Shown: positions 12,314-22,687, counted from the stretch's first letter. The stretch is DNA of 64,000 nucleotides from Musicola paradisiaca NCPPB 2511 (GCF_000400505.1 NZ_CM001857.1:1-64000); one strand, 5' to 3'. Numbers and translations: made by a program. The notes: generated by a model not told the origin, from the sequence alone.

Positions 12314-14352
12314 GCCTGAATGCCGTAATGTTCCAGCATTGCGTCCAGTTTGGGTTCACGGCCGCGGAAACGTTTGAACAACGCCATCGGTTCTTCGGAA
12401 CCGCCGCGGGACAGGATATTCTCCAGGAACGACTGCCCGGTATCACGGTTGAAAATGCCCTCTTCCTCAAAGCGGGAGAACGCATCCGCCGCCAGCACGT
12501 CGGCCCACAGGTAGCTGTAGTAACCCGCAGCGTAACCCCCGGCGAAAATATGGCTGAAGGAGTGCGGGAAGCGATTCCATTCCGGGCTTTTCACCACGGA
12601 GACTTGCGCTTTGACATCGGCTAATGTCGCCAGCACCTGTGCGCCTTGCGCCGGGTTGTACTCGGCGTGCAGGCGGAAGTCGAACAGGCCGAACTCCAGC
12701 TGGCGCAGAATAAACAACGCCGCCTGATAGTTTTTCGCCGCCAGCATTTTATCCAGCATCTCTTTCGGCAGCGGCTCGCCGGTTTCATAGTGGCCGGAGA
12801 TAAACGCCAGCGCGTCCGGCTCCCAGCACCAGTTTTCCATGAATTGGCTCGGCAGTTCGACCGCGTCCCAAGGCACGCCGCTGATGCCCGCGACGCCGGC
12901 GGTATCGATACGGGTCAGCATATGGTGCAAACCGTGGCCGAATTCATGGAACAGCGTGATGACCTCGTCATGGGTGAACAGCGCTGGTTTGCCGTTGACG
13001 GGACGGTTGAAGTTGCAGGTCAGGTAAGCGACCGGTTTTTGCACGTCGCCGTCGGCTTTGCGCAGCCGGCCAACGCAGTCATCCATCCAGGCGCCGCCGC
13101 GCTTGTTCTCGCGGGCGTAAAGATCCAGATAGAAACTGCCCAGCAGCTCGCCGTTTTCGGCGAACAGATCGAAAAAGCGAGCCTCTGGATGCCAGACATC
13201 CACGCCGATGCGCTCTTTGGCGGTGATGCCGTAGATGCGGTTCACCACCTCGAACAGGCCGGCCAGCGCACGCGCTTCCGGAAAATAAGGACGCAATTGT
13301 TCGTCGCTAATGGCGTACAGATGCTGTTTTTGCTGTTCGCTGTAGTAGGTGATGTCCCACGGGTTCAGCTCGTCGACGCCGTAGTGTTCTTTGGCGAAAG
13401 CGCGCAACTGCGCCAGTTCTTTTTCCCCCTGCGGACGGGCGCGTTTGGCCAGGTCGGTCAGGAAATCCAGCACCTGCTGCGGGTTCTCCGCCATTTTGGT
13501 GGCCAGTGATTTATGGGCGAAGCTGTCGAAGCCCAGCAACTGCGCCAGTTCGTGACGCAATGCCAGCGTCTCCGTCATGATGGCGCTGTTGTCCCATTTG
13601 CCGGCGTTCGGGCCCTGCTCGGAGGCTCGGGTCACATAAGCGCGATACAGCTCTTCGCGCAGCGCCTGATTGGCGCAATAGGTCATCACCGGCAGATAAC
13701 TGGGGATATCCAGCGTCAGCAGCCAACCCTGTTGCTCTCTGGCTTCCGCCTGCGCTTTGGCCGCCGCCAGCGCGCTTTCCGGCAGCCCTTCCAGCTCGGC
13801 GACATCGGTGATCAGTTTGCTCCAGCCCATGGTGGCGTCCAGCACGTTGTTGCTGAATTGCGACGCCAGTTCGGACAGCCGGGCGGCGATTTCGCCGTAG
13901 CGCTTCTGTTTTTCCGGCGGCAACCCGATACCTGATAACTCGAAATCACGCAGGGCGTTATCCACCGCTTTTTTCTGCGCCACGCTCAGGCTGGCGTAGT
14001 GAGCGCCGTCACGCAGTTCGCGATAGGCGCGATACAGACCGGCGTGCTGGCCGACCCAGGTACTGTATTCGGACAGCAGCGGCAGGCACTGTTCGTAGGT
14101 TTCACGCAGCTCCGGACTGTTTTTAACCGCATTCAGGTGGGCTATCGGCGAGAAGATGCGCCCGAGCCGATCGTCGCTTTCCGCCAAAGGCTGACACAGA
14201 TTGTCCCAGGTGAAGGGCCCCGATTGCGCCACTACGCGCTCGACGGCGCTGCGGCAGTCATCCAGCGCGGCTTGCACGGCGGGAACGATATCTTCGGTCT
14301 TAATGTGGGAAAACGGCGGCAGGGTAAAGGAGGAAAGCAATGGATTGGTCAT
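12310..14352 (-). CDS. prlC: Oligopeptidase A
   Basis: Cytoplasmic zinc metallopeptidase of the M3 family that degrades short peptides, including cleaved signal peptides. 680 aa, the normal length. The active-site motif [11 protein letters not shown] lies near residue 470. The N-terminus [17 protein letters not shown] and the C-terminus [12 protein letters not shown] are typical. It is followed by rsmJ with a 4-bp overlap. Upstream, 124 bp separate it from the DUF2623 gene transcribed in the same direction. Confidence 0.97.
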   Translation of the reverse strand: MTNPLLSSFTLPPFSHIKTEDIVPAVQAALDDCRSAVERVVAQSGPFTWDNLCQPLAESDDRLGRIFSPIAHLNAVKNSPELRETYEQCLPLLSEYSTWVGQHAGLYRAYRELRDGAHYASLSVAQKKAVDNALRDFELSGIGLPPEKQKRYGEIAARLSELASQFSNNVLDATMGWSKLITDVAELEGLPESALAAAKAQAEAREQQGWLLTLDIPSYLPVMTYCANQALREELYRAYVTRASEQGPNAGKWDNSAIMTETLALRHELAQLLGFDSFAHKSLATKMAENPQQVLDFLTDLAKRARPQGEKELAQLRAFAKEHYGVDELNPWDITYYSEQQKQHLYAISDEQLRPYFPEARALAGLFEVVNRIYGITAKERIGVDVWHPEARFFDLFAENGELLGSFYLDLYARENKRGGAWMDDCVGRLRKADGDVQKPVAYLTCNFNRPVNGKPALFTHDEVITLFHEFGHGLHHMLTRIDTAGVAGISGVPWDAVELPSQFMENWCWEPDALAFISGHYETGEPLPKEMLDKMLAAKNYQAALFILRQLEFGLFDFRLHAEYNPAQGAQVLATLADVKAQVSVVKSPEWNRFPHSFSHIFAGGYAAGYYSYLWADVLAADAFSRFEEEGIFNRDTGQSFLENILSRGGSEEPMALFKRFRGREPKLDAMLEHYGIQA

Positions 14353-14476
14353 AGCACAGTCCTGAATGGTAATGATGATGACTTAACATGAGGGGTATCC
14401 AGGGGAAAATCAATGGTTGAGGGCACAACAGGATCACCGGCGCCGGAAAAGCCGTCATCAACGTTTATACGGTGCG

Positions 14477-14761
14477 TTATGCGTACTGGTCGTAGCCGTC
14501 ATAGAAGGATTGCACCAGCGTCGGCTGCTGAACGTCGGTGAAGAACTCCGCGACGATATCCCGCCGCAACCCGTAACGGCGGCTGAGCTGGCCGGCTTCG
14601 AACGCCGCTCGCAGCCTGCCGCACAGGCCAGCGCGCTGATGGGCGTAACCGCAGACGTAACCGCGTCGGAAATCATCGCAGTAGCGCCGGATATCGTGGT
14701 CGGATAAAGGGCCGCTGGCGTTCAGCCCGGCCAGAATGCCATCGCCAAAGTGGTTTTTCAT
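14477..14761 (-). CDS. DUF2623 family small protein (YghW-like)
   Basis: A 94-aa cytoplasmic protein of unknown function. MKNHFGDGILAGLNA, YCDDFRRGYVCGYAH and GQLSRRYGLRRDIV resemble the DUF2623 family of enterobacteria (E. coli YghW). The frame is open upstream to 14878, but the ATG at 14761 gives the family N-terminus. The preceding 14770-14820 stretch is AT-rich and is a likely promoter. It is probably monocistronic. Confidence 0.75.
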   Translation of the reverse strand: MKNHFGDGILAGLNASGPLSDHDIRRYCDDFRRGYVCGYAHQRAGLCGRLRAAFEAGQLSRRYGLRRDIVAEFFTDVQQPTLVQSFYDGYDQYA

Positions 14762-14927
14762 GTGCGTGTACCCGCTGTAAATCGTTATATAGTTAATTAT
14801 ATAACCAAGTGCGGCGGAAATGGCAGTCGTGCGTGGTGCGACGGGCCATTTGTCATGATGAACGGGTGATTTCAGCACGGAGCGTTTATACTGTGCCGTC
14901 CTGTGCTTTTATCGGAAAACCGACTTT

Positions 14928-15770
14928 ATGCTGAGTTATCGCCACAGTTTCCACGCCGGCAACCACGCCGATGTGCTGAAACACACTGTTCAGAGCCTGA
15001 TCATCACCGCGCTGAAAGAAAAGGAAAAACCGTTTCTCTACCTCGACACCCATTCCGGCGCAGGGCGTTATCAGCTACACGGGGAACATGCCGAGCGCAC
15101 GGGCGAATATCGCGAGGGCATCGGTCGGATCTGGCAGCGCGACGATATCCCGGCGGAGATGGAAGCCTATCTGCAGGTGGTTCGTTCCTACAATTCCGGC
15201 GGGCAATTGCGCTATTACCCCGGCTCGCCGTTGATTGCTCGTCAGTTGCTGCGCGAGCAGGACACGTTGAACCTGACGGAACTGCATCCGACGGATTTCT
15301 CGCTGCTGCGTCAGGAATTTGCGCGGGATGATCGCGCCCGCGTGGTACGCGAGGACGGTTATCTGCAGTTGAAATCCCGCCTGCCGCCCGCCGCCCGCCG
15401 TGGTGTGATCCTGATTGATCCGCCGTATGAGCTGAAAACCGATTATCAGGCGGTGGTGGATGGCATCCAGGAAGGATACCGACGTTTTGCCACCGGCGTA
15501 TATGCGCTGTGGTACCCGGTGGTGCTGCGTCAACAGATCAAACGTCTGTTGAAGGCGCTGGAAGAGACCGGTATCCGCCGAATTTTGCAGATTGAACTGG
15601 CGGTGCTGCCGGACAGCGATCGCCACGGCATGACCGCTTCCGGCATGATTGTCATCAACCCGCCGTGGAAGCTGGAAGCGCAGATGAAAAGCCTGCTGCC
15701 GTGGCTGCATCAGGTGCTGGTGCCGGAAGGTACCGGCCATACGCGGGTGGAGTGGGTAGTGCCGGAGTGA
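14928..15770 (+). CDS. rlmJ: 23S rRNA (adenine2030-N6)-methyltransferase RlmJ
   Basis: Methylates A2030 of 23S rRNA. 280 aa. It starts MLSYRHSFHAGNHADVLKH, diagnostic for the family. YLDTHSGAGRY near residue 45 binds SAM and IDPPYE near residue 164 is the catalytic N6-adenine motif of the DPPY type. It lies upstream of gor in the same orientation, as in E. coli, separated by about 200 bp. Confidence 0.96.
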   Translation: MLSYRHSFHAGNHADVLKHTVQSLIITALKEKEKPFLYLDTHSGAGRYQLHGEHAERTGEYREGIGRIWQRDDIPAEMEAYLQVVRSYNSGGQLRYYPGSPLIARQLLREQDTLNLTELHPTDFSLLRQEFARDDRARVVREDGYLQLKSRLPPAARRGVILIDPPYELKTDYQAVVDGIQEGYRRFATGVYALWYPVVLRQQIKRLLKALEETGIRRILQIELAVLPDSDRHGMTASGMIVINPPWKLEAQMKSLLPWLHQVLVPEGTGHTRVEWVVPE

Positions 15771-15967
15771 TCGGTTGCTGCGACCGGGTAAGTCTCGCTG
15801 CATCATGCGCGAAGCCGGTTACAGCCCGTTTTGCCTATCGCGCGCTTTTTCAACACTGTTGCGATAGGCTACGCATTTGTACACACAATCCCGGTGTCTC
15901 TCTTTGCCGGAAGTGAAACACCGGCGTTACACTTTACGTCACCTATTTCACATGAGCGTGGATCCCG

Positions 15968-17320
15968 ATGACCAAACACTATGATTATCTCGCCATTGGC
16001 GGCGGCAGCGGCGGCATCGCTTCTATCAACCGTGCGGCGCTGTATGGAAAGAAATGCGCGCTGATCGAGGCAAAACATCTGGGCGGCACCTGCGTCAACG
16101 TAGGGTGTGTACCGAAGAAAGTGATGTGGCATGCCGCACAGATCGCCGAGGCGATTCACCAGTACGGCCCGGACTACGGTTTTGACGTTACCGTTAATCG
16201 GTTTGACTGGAGTACGTTGCTGAAAAACCGTAGCGCTTACATCGACCGTATTCATCAGTCCTACCACAACGTGCTGGGCAAAAATCAGGTTGAGGTTATT
16301 CACGGGTTCGCTCGCTTCGTTGATGCGCATACGGTGGAAGTCAACGGCGAACGTATCACCGCCGACCACATTCTGATCGCCACCGGGGGACGCCCGACGC
16401 GCCCGGAGATTCCCGGCGCGGAGTACGGCATTGATTCCGATGGATTCTTTGCATTGCAGGCCCAGCCTACTCGCGTAGCGGTAGTGGGGGCAGGTTATAT
16501 CGCCGTGGAAATCGCCGGGGTGCTGAAGGCGCTGGGGTCTGAGGTTCATTTGTTTGTGCGTAAGCACGCGCCGTTGCGCCAGTTCGATCCGCTGATTGTG
16601 GAGACGCTGGTGGAAGTGATGAATACCGAAGGCCCGACGCTGCATACCGAATCCATCCCTAAAGCGGTGGTGAAAAATGCCGATGGCAGCCTGACGCTAC
16701 AACTGCAAAACGGCCATGAGCAAACAGTCGATTGCCTGATTTGGGCCATCGGCCGCGAACCGGCGACGGATAACCTGAACCTTGATGCGGCGGGCGTGGC
16801 GCGCAATGCGCAGGGGTATATTCCGGTGGATCAATTCCAAAACACCAACGTACCGGGTATTTATGCCGTGGGCGACAATACCGGCGCGGTCGAGCTGACG
16901 CCGGTGGCGGTGGCGGCCGGGCGTCGGTTGTCGGAACGGTTGTTCAATAACAAGCCGGGCGAACATCTGGATTACAGCAACATCCCGACCGTGGTGTTCA
17001 GCCATCCGCCGATCGGCACGGTGGGCCTGACTGAACCGCAGGCGCGCGAGCAGTACGGCGATGATCAGGTCAAGGTCTACAAGTCCGCCTTTACCGCCAT
17101 GTATACCGCCGTGACGCAGCATCGCCAGCCGTGCCGCATGAAGCTGGTGTGTGTGGGGCCGGAAGAGAGGATTGTTGGCGTGCACGGCATCGGTTTCGGC
17201 ATGGATGAGATCCTGCAAGGTTTCGCGGTGGCGGTGAAAATGGGCGCGACCAAGCAAGATTTCGACAACACGGTGGCGATTCACCCCACGGCCGCGGAAG
17301 AATTTGTGACGATGCGTTAA
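15968..17320 (+). CDS. gor: Glutathione-disulfide reductase
   Basis: FAD enzyme that reduces oxidised glutathione with NADPH in the cytoplasm. 450 aa. The FAD-binding [13 protein letters not shown] is followed by the redox-active disulfide [13 protein letters not shown] near residues 40-50. The NADPH-binding [13 protein letters not shown] lies near residue 175. The C-terminal dimer interface carries the catalytic HPTAAEE. Length and motifs are standard. A hairpin follows at 17374. Confidence 0.97.
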   Translation: MTKHYDYLAIGGGSGGIASINRAALYGKKCALIEAKHLGGTCVNVGCVPKKVMWHAAQIAEAIHQYGPDYGFDVTVNRFDWSTLLKNRSAYIDRIHQSYHNVLGKNQVEVIHGFARFVDAHTVEVNGERITADHILIATGGRPTRPEIPGAEYGIDSDGFFALQAQPTRVAVVGAGYIAVEIAGVLKALGSEVHLFVRKHAPLRQFDPLIVETLVEVMNTEGPTLHTESIPKAVVKNADGSLTLQLQNGHEQTVDCLIWAIGREPATDNLNLDAAGVARNAQGYIPVDQFQNTNVPGIYAVGDNTGAVELTPVAVAAGRRLSERLFNNKPGEHLDYSNIPTVVFSHPPIGTVGLTEPQAREQYGDDQVKVYKSAFTAMYTAVTQHRQPCRMKLVCVGPEERIVGVHGIGFGMDEILQGFAVAVKMGATKQDFDNTVAIHPTAAEEFVTMR

Positions 17321-17331
17321 TTCCGCGTTGG

Positions 17332-17366
17332 TCCGTTTTTACTGTTGATCCGTTTTTTACTGTTGA
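17332..17366. repeat. Tandem 17/18-bp repeat after gor
   Basis: TCCGTTTTTACTGTTGA (17332-17348) is followed directly by a copy with one extra T (17349-17366). It lies 11 bp past the gor stop, just before a hairpin. This is a simple local duplication. Confidence 0.75.
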
Positions 17367-17373
17367 TAAATAG

Positions 17374-17403
17374 ATACCAAGCCAGCATAGCCTGGCTTGG
17401 TAT
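17374..17403. terminator. Hairpin between convergent gor and helicase gene
   Basis: Perfect 12-bp stem ATACCAAGCCAG (17374-17385) and CTGGCTTGGTAT (17392-17403) with a 6-nt loop. No clear T tract follows on either strand, so it is a likely transcript end or roadblock serving both convergent genes rather than a textbook terminator. Confidence 0.6.
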
Positions 17404-17492
17404 GGTTATAGTCCCGCGTTGAAAATAATTATCCGCCAAGCAAACATGTGGTTATTTGAGTGATTGATGGAAACCCATAGCTTTTGCGGTTG

Positions 17493-20270
17493 TTATCTCA
17501 CTGATTCATGTTGTTCCGTATCAGATTCTGGTATGAGCGCGATAATATCTTGTAATGCTTGCCGAATTATTCTCTCTTCCCCACTTCTTTTCGTTGGAAA
17601 CCGTAATAATGGAACGCCTAATTTGAACAAGATACTATTTTTCAACTCATCTCTTTCTCTCTGCTGAGGATTGAGCGCATGCGTTTGATAACCATCGACT
17701 TCTATCGCCAGTACAGGAAGTTTATCCAGTTTATTAAAAATAAGAAAATCAATATGGCTACTCAGATGTTGCCCGAATTTTTTCTCTCTTTCCGTTAAAG
17801 ATTCAAAATTACTTATTAATAAACTCAGCGGGTAATTATGTTTGTACGTAAAAGACGTGAAAATGTTATCGGCAAAAATATCATTTAATAATGTAATCAT
17901 TAAATTTTCAGACAAGTATTTGGATGTATTGCCAGTACGCATTTTAAAATCTTGTAAAGCAGGTGAATACTCACTGTATAAGCAGTCAAATATTGAGATG
18001 GTTTTGCTTTCAAAAATAGCCGGTGACATAGATTGATATTCTATGTGACGAATTAAATCACCAATGTTTGTCCCTTGTTGTTTAAATAAATTGGCTGACA
18101 TGACCATAATAAATTGTGCTTTCGCTCGGGAGACGGCGACGTTGATCAAATTTGGGCTGTCGTTAAATTTATCTGACCAGCTTGCTGTTGGGCTATATAT
18201 AATAATGTCTTTCTCACGCCCCTGGAATTTGTGTGCCGTGTCTATTTTTAAATCTTTTTTATCAATAAGGTGGTTAGCGTTTAAAACTTGGGCGCGATAA
18301 GGCGTGACGATGCCGATTTTTTCTGGAGCGGTATTAGCCAGAATGGTGTCAAGTAATTCCTCTTTAATCACTTCTAACTCACGGAAGTTGATTTGGCTTT
18401 TGCCGCCAGGGGCTTTGCATGTGTGGTGGCCTGGCGCGGTCTTCACTATTTTAAATGGCTCCGTATTTGAATGTGTCATGATAACCAGCTGGTTGTTATA
18501 ATACTTCTGATTACAGAAATCGATGATCCGAGGATGGCAGCGATAGTGCTCTTTCAGTAGTGTGGAAGGTACGCTTTCAGCGAACACTTTATTTATAGAT
18601 GACAAGAGACTTTCAGTGAGATAATTATACTTCATTTTAATATCGAACTTTTCATTAATATCAGGATGTGTAGAAATGAGCGACTGGCTTGGAATATGAG
18701 GTATCTGCTTTAAATCGCCAACCACCACCATATTTTTGGCGCACGCCATCGCTAATACTCCCGTGAGGAGATTGACCTGGGATGCTTCATCTACAATGAG
18801 ATAATCAAACAATTCATCGTCGCTTTTATTATTAATGATAGAATCTGTTGTGCTTAATACAACAGGAAAGCGTTTAACAAAGTTGTCGAAAGATTTCTTG
18901 TAGGATTGGTTATTAAATGGAATGTTCTCTATTTTATGGTGTGTTGAGAAAATATAATTTTTTAAAATAGTCATCGAACTATCAGTATATTGTCTTAACA
19001 ATCCCTTGAAATCGTGTTTTTTTAGTTCCTGTTCAATCGAGAGTTTGTTGGCTAATAGCTCGGTTTTTCTTCTTTGATAATATTCAGAGACAAGCCCCTT
19101 GAACAAGTCACTGGAAAGGTAACTGATATCTTTAAATTTATAAATCCTGTATTTAAATAGCCACTTAAATTTTAATGACCAGGATGGTTTATCATTTTCA
19201 GAAAAATACTCTACTTCAGCCATGAATTTTATTAAATTAGGTGTTGACCATTTGTTGCCAAAAGACCACGTAGATGGATTTATTGGGTCTACAGAGAAAT
19301 GCCTATCAAAATACTGACTCTCAACCTCAAGTCTACTTATTAATTCTTTAATCCTTGCTTGCTCATTTTGAAGTTCAAGTAACCTAGAGACCAAATTATC
19401 AGAGGACGTCATTACTTGTCTGATTTGATGCAGATCTGTTTCAGCGATCGCCCAATGCGCAATTTCAGGAATGGCATGTTCTTTTGCGAAGAATATCTTT
19501 TGTAAGTCTGCCTTTCCAAGACTGGCAGCAATAAAATCAAAGCCTTCTTTTTCCAGCTTTTCATAAATGTTGTGTGTTGCTTCATTATTCCCGGCAACCA
19601 CAGCCACCGTCTTATTTTGGCATATCAGATTTGCAATTATGTTGAGTATGGTTTGTGTTTTTCCTGTTCCGGGTGGGCCTTGAATAATGCTGATTTGTGA
19701 TGTTAACGCATTTATAACGGCTTCACGCTGCGATGGATTCATACCGAAAGGGAAAATAATCGATGACGGCGATGGGTTCCTTGATGGGGTGCTGTTTACA
19801 AAGTTGTTTAGTACAGAATCCCCCCTGATCTGATTTAATTTATTTTCATAATAATATTGTACATGAGGTGTCTCTTCTTTCAAAAAAGTAGCGATATAAC
19901 GGTAGTAATCAATGAGATGCCTGGTTTCTTTATGTTTAGCAATGTTGGGTGTTATTGTGACATCAGCGACAGGATGGAATTCGCTATTCCCTTCTGAGAA
20001 AAGAACGATGTATTTATTACCAAAAACGAATGCTTCATCAAACTTTTTGCTTCTTCCGTTTGCTAATAAAATGATCGAGTCTTCAATATTAATAACGGCT
20101 GGGTTATCAAAAAAGCGGACGTTTTCTCTATTGTATGGGAATGTTTTTCCACCCAGGAAAGTGACCAGCGTTTTGTCATCAGATGGCGTGATTGTAACAA
20201 CGTTCCCTGTTGTGTTCTTGAATTCACTGTGTTTACTTCTGGTCAGAACTAAGAATTTTTTCTCATCCAT
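17493..20270 (-). CDS. SF1 (Upf1-like) helicase fused to nuclease-like domain
   Basis: 925-aa cytoplasmic protein. An N-terminal region of about 170 residues has no recognisable domain. Then come the SF1 helicase motifs: Q-motif FGMNPSQREAV near 175, Walker A GPPGTGKT at 198-205, Walker B IVDEASQ near 492-498, GDLKQIPHIPSQ near 520, HYRCHP, FQGREKDIIIYS near 700 and VAVSRAKAQF. A coiled-coil-like insert spans about 280-420. Residues from about 790 resemble DUF2726, a PD-(D/E)XK-like domain, with HIDFLIFN and AIEVDGYQTH followed by LLRF. It is AT-rich against GC-rich neighbours and stands alone between gor and an esterase gene. Helicase-nuclease fusions of this build are common in anti-phage islands, so defence is the best guess; the substrate is unknown. 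Confidence 0.8.
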   Translation of the reverse strand: MDEKKFLVLTRSKHSEFKNTTGNVVTITPSDDKTLVTFLGGKTFPYNRENVRFFDNPAVINIEDSIILLANGRSKKFDEAFVFGNKYIVLFSEGNSEFHPVADVTITPNIAKHKETRHLIDYYRYIATFLKEETPHVQYYYENKLNQIRGDSVLNNFVNSTPSRNPSPSSIIFPFGMNPSQREAVINALTSQISIIQGPPGTGKTQTILNIIANLICQNKTVAVVAGNNEATHNIYEKLEKEGFDFIAASLGKADLQKIFFAKEHAIPEIAHWAIAETDLHQIRQVMTSSDNLVSRLLELQNEQARIKELISRLEVESQYFDRHFSVDPINPSTWSFGNKWSTPNLIKFMAEVEYFSENDKPSWSLKFKWLFKYRIYKFKDISYLSSDLFKGLVSEYYQRRKTELLANKLSIEQELKKHDFKGLLRQYTDSSMTILKNYIFSTHHKIENIPFNNQSYKKSFDNFVKRFPVVLSTTDSIINNKSDDELFDYLIVDEASQVNLLTGVLAMACAKNMVVVGDLKQIPHIPSQSLISTHPDINEKFDIKMKYNYLTESLLSSINKVFAESVPSTLLKEHYRCHPRIIDFCNQKYYNNQLVIMTHSNTEPFKIVKTAPGHHTCKAPGGKSQINFRELEVIKEELLDTILANTAPEKIGIVTPYRAQVLNANHLIDKKDLKIDTAHKFQGREKDIIIYSPTASWSDKFNDSPNLINVAVSRAKAQFIMVMSANLFKQQGTNIGDLIRHIEYQSMSPAIFESKTISIFDCLYSEYSPALQDFKMRTGNTSKYLSENLMITLLNDIFADNIFTSFTYKHNYPLSLLISNFESLTEREKKFGQHLSSHIDFLIFNKLDKLPVLAIEVDGYQTHALNPQQRERDELKNSILFKLGVPLLRFPTKRSGEERIIRQALQDIIALIPESDTEQHESVR

Positions 20271-20620
20271 GTATTAATCATCTCTTTTTAGATAAAACTA
20301 AACAGGCAATAAATTAGCCTGAAAATTATGAGTCGCTAAGCCAATAACGGTGAGGCCATCGTGTGAATCCTGATTCATATAATCATCGCTAATTGACTCG
20401 CTGGTAGCAATGTTGGATGACGGCAATGATCTGGCAAGTAACACGAATACTGATATTCCTGTTCCCAGGGGGCGCTTTACCACTTCTTTATCATCACCGT
20501 GGCTTCGGTTACGAGAACATTCTACTTAATTAACACGCCGATTTTCGGGGGAATGACCTGTAGTGAGTCAAAATAATGTGCTAATTCCGCGCGTTGTGGT
20601 TTATCAGCCGTCCGGAAGAG
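20271..20620. other. Gene-free stretch upstream of the helicase gene
   Basis: About 350 bp. The helicase ATG is at 20270, so its promoter should lie here; the adjoining 20280-20320 is AT-rich. A 61-codon minus-strand frame (20298-20483) resembles no known protein. The region ends in the terminator at 20621. Confidence 0.45.
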
Positions 20621-20648
20621 AAAACAGAGCCGATGCCGGCTCTGTTTT
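20621..20648. terminator. Bidirectional-type terminator after the esterase gene
   Basis: Perfect 12-bp stem AAAACAGAGCCG (20621-20632) and CGGCTCTGTTTT (20637-20648) with loop ATGC, and T tracts readable on both strands. It lies 27 bp past the stop of the minus-strand esterase gene. Confidence 0.85.
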
Positions 20649-20674
20649 TTTATGCGCAATAGGAATCGATGGCG

Positions 20675-21709
20675 TTATAGATTCGCGTTGGCGCTGGTTT
20701 TACCGTTACTGACGGCCGGTTTGATGGGGGCGCCCAGAGTTTGTTTGAACCAATGGACGACGCGCTCGATCACCGGCTTCTGGAACCAAGTGATATCGCC
20801 GTGGGCCGCCCCTTCGACCAGTACGTACTCAACATTATTGTTTTCCGTTTTCAACGCCTTATACAACTGGGCGCTCTGGCCGGGGGATACCAGCGTATCC
20901 GCGCTGCCATGCATGATCAGGAACGGCGGTTTTTTCCCGTTGACGTGCCCCATCGGGCTGGCATTCAGCGCTTTTTTCGGATCGCTGCTGATTGTGGCGC
21001 CCGCAAAGTCGCGGAAAGCGGCGCCGTTAACCAATAACGCTTCGGTAACGGCAGGAGATTGATGGACTTTCTGGATATTTTCCGGGAAGCCTTCCCCAAT
21101 ATTTAATAGATTGGAAAGACCGTATAAGGTAGCGACTGCCTGAACGTCGGAAGAACGGTTCAGGAATTGCCCTTGTTCAAACTGTTTGTCGCCATTGGTA
21201 GTGCCCAACATTTGAGCCAGATATCCACCGGCTGAATCGCCGAGTACGCCGATGCGGTTCGGGTCGATGCCGTATTCTGCGGCGTGTTCTCTCAGAAAGC
21301 GCACCGCGGATTTGCCGTCCAGCACCGGGGCTGGGAAGGTGTTAGGCACGACGCGATATTCTGCTGCGGCAACAACAAAACCGGCTTCCGCCAGCGCCAT
21401 ACGCATTTCGATGAATTTTTCATGGTCGGCTGAAGTAAAACCCCCACCGGGGAAATAAATTATCGCCGGTTTAAGATCCTGGGTGCGGGGAATGAGCAGC
21501 GCCATCTGCAATTGCCGTATCGCGCGCGTGCTTTTTACCTGGGAATAAATAATGCCGCTCATGGCGTCGATCTGTTCGTTGGCCTTTTTCACCTGAATCA
21601 CCTGGGCGCCATCGGCGTAACCGGGGAGATCGTGGGTTGCGGCATGGAGTGTCGTCGTGGTCATACCCATCATGATTCCGCCTGCTAATATGATTTTTTT
21701 GAGTAACAT
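20675..21709 (-). CDS. Secreted alpha/beta-hydrolase (BD-FAE-type esterase)
   Basis: 344 aa with a clear signal peptide (MLLKKIILAGG to LHAA, cleavage near residue 24), so it acts in the periplasm or outside. The oxyanion loop IIYFPGGGF lies near residue 84, the nucleophile elbow GDSAGG near 157, the acid at HGSADTLVSP near 270 and the His at GAAHGD near 302. This is the carbohydrate-esterase or feruloyl-esterase-like group often used on plant cell-wall acetyl or feruloyl groups. That would suit a plant-associated bacterium; the substrate is inference. It is a single gene ending in a good terminator. Confidence 0.82.
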   Translation of the reverse strand: MLLKKIILAGGIMMGMTTTTLHAATHDLPGYADGAQVIQVKKANEQIDAMSGIIYSQVKSTRAIRQLQMALLIPRTQDLKPAIIYFPGGGFTSADHEKFIEMRMALAEAGFVVAAAEYRVVPNTFPAPVLDGKSAVRFLREHAAEYGIDPNRIGVLGDSAGGYLAQMLGTTNGDKQFEQGQFLNRSSDVQAVATLYGLSNLLNIGEGFPENIQKVHQSPAVTEALLVNGAAFRDFAGATISSDPKKALNASPMGHVNGKKPPFLIMHGSADTLVSPGQSAQLYKALKTENNNVEYVLVEGAAHGDITWFQKPVIERVVHWFKQTLGAPIKPAVSNGKTSANANL

Positions 21710-21926
21710 GATTGTCCTTTTTTATTTTTACATAACATTAATTTTTATTTTTTCACAAAATATATCCTATGAATATGGGCAGATTTATAAATGTGTGTGA
21801 CGAGTTAATCTTATTTATAATTAATAATGGATGCTAATAACAGTAATAACTGTTTTTTCTATTAACTGATTTTATGAGTACGGATATTTTGTTGCGATGA
21901 CGGACAGTATTTTCTCTCTGGCGTCA

Positions 21927-22122
21927 TATATACCCACTATATTTCAAGTTGCATGTGCGTTGGCTGTGCTTGCTGACCCCAATCGCTGACTGGGGTCAGC
22001 GCATCGGAATTCACGCACTGGCCGCATGACAAGGCTCGAATGCGCCTTATCCTGATGGGTCAATGCGGTACGTTGTTCAAAACACGAGTGTTTTGTTCTG
22101 CAACTCGAATTATTTAGGGTCT
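21927..22122. mobile_element. MITE-like dispersed repeat with internal hairpins
   Basis: About 195 bp bounded by inverted ends: left ACCCACTATATTTCAAGTTG near 21933-21952, right the complement-related TGCAACTCGAATTATTTAGG near 22099-22118. Inside are a perfect 10-bp stem GCTGACCCCA (21972-21981) and TGGGGTCAGC (21991-22000), and a perfect 8-bp stem CAAAACAC (22078-22085) and GTGTTTTG (22088-22095). It encodes no protein. A decayed relative occurs at 28977-29160. It sits about 40 bp before the DUF3237 gene and could affect its transcription. The 21710-21926 stretch to the left is AT-rich and contains nothing else I can name. Confidence 0.65.
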
Positions 22123-22162
22123 ACCCTACATATAAATAATATATTGATTTCGTGAGGTAAAA

Positions 22163-22687
22163 ATGAAAGCCATCAGCAAGGTGTTTGCCGTGTTTTCAAT
22201 TCTTGGTCTTGTGAGTTCATCGGTATTGGCTGATGAAAAAATCAGTGTAGAAAAAGAGACGCCACCGAAAACGGAATTGGTGATGGAAATTACGGCGGAT
22301 ATTGCCCCCTCCATCCCTATGGGAAAAGGCCCGTTGGGCGAGCGGGCGATGGTGCCCATTCTTTCCGGGACGTTTACCGGTAATAATATTCGGGGAACCC
22401 TGGTGCCGGGCGGTGCTGACCGCCAACAGATCCGGCAGGATGGCTATAAATTCCTGCAAGCTACCTATGAATTGAAAACGGATGATGGCGTGGTGATTAG
22501 CGTCGCCAATCATGTATTAACGCCGATGACCAGAAAACCAGGTGAAAAAGCTTTTTCGCAGATTGAACTGATCGCCCCGGAAGGGAAATATGACTGGATT
22601 AATAAAAATGTGTATATCGGCACGTTAACCAGTTTAAAACCCCAACGCACCGCCGTGCTGGTTCGGGTTTATAAACTGATCCCTTAA
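22163..22687 (+). CDS. Exported DUF3237 family protein
   Basis: 174 aa with a signal peptide (MKAISKVFAVFSILGLVSSSVLA, cleavage near residue 23). The mature part has the DUF3237 pattern: a start with ELVMEITADIAPSIPMG, then GERAMVPILSGTFTG, RGTLVPGGADRQQIRQDG and YELKTDDGVVISV. The family forms a small beta-barrel of unknown function, usually cytoplasmic, so the export signal is notable. The ribosome site is GAGG just before the ATG. It is preceded by the MITE-like repeat and faces the yitT-like gene tail to tail. Confidence 0.8.
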   Translation: MKAISKVFAVFSILGLVSSSVLADEKISVEKETPPKTELVMEITADIAPSIPMGKGPLGERAMVPILSGTFTGNNIRGTLVPGGADRQQIRQDGYKFLQATYELKTDDGVVISVANHVLTPMTRKPGEKAFSQIELIAPEGKYDWINKNVYIGTLTSLKPQRTAVLVRVYKLIP

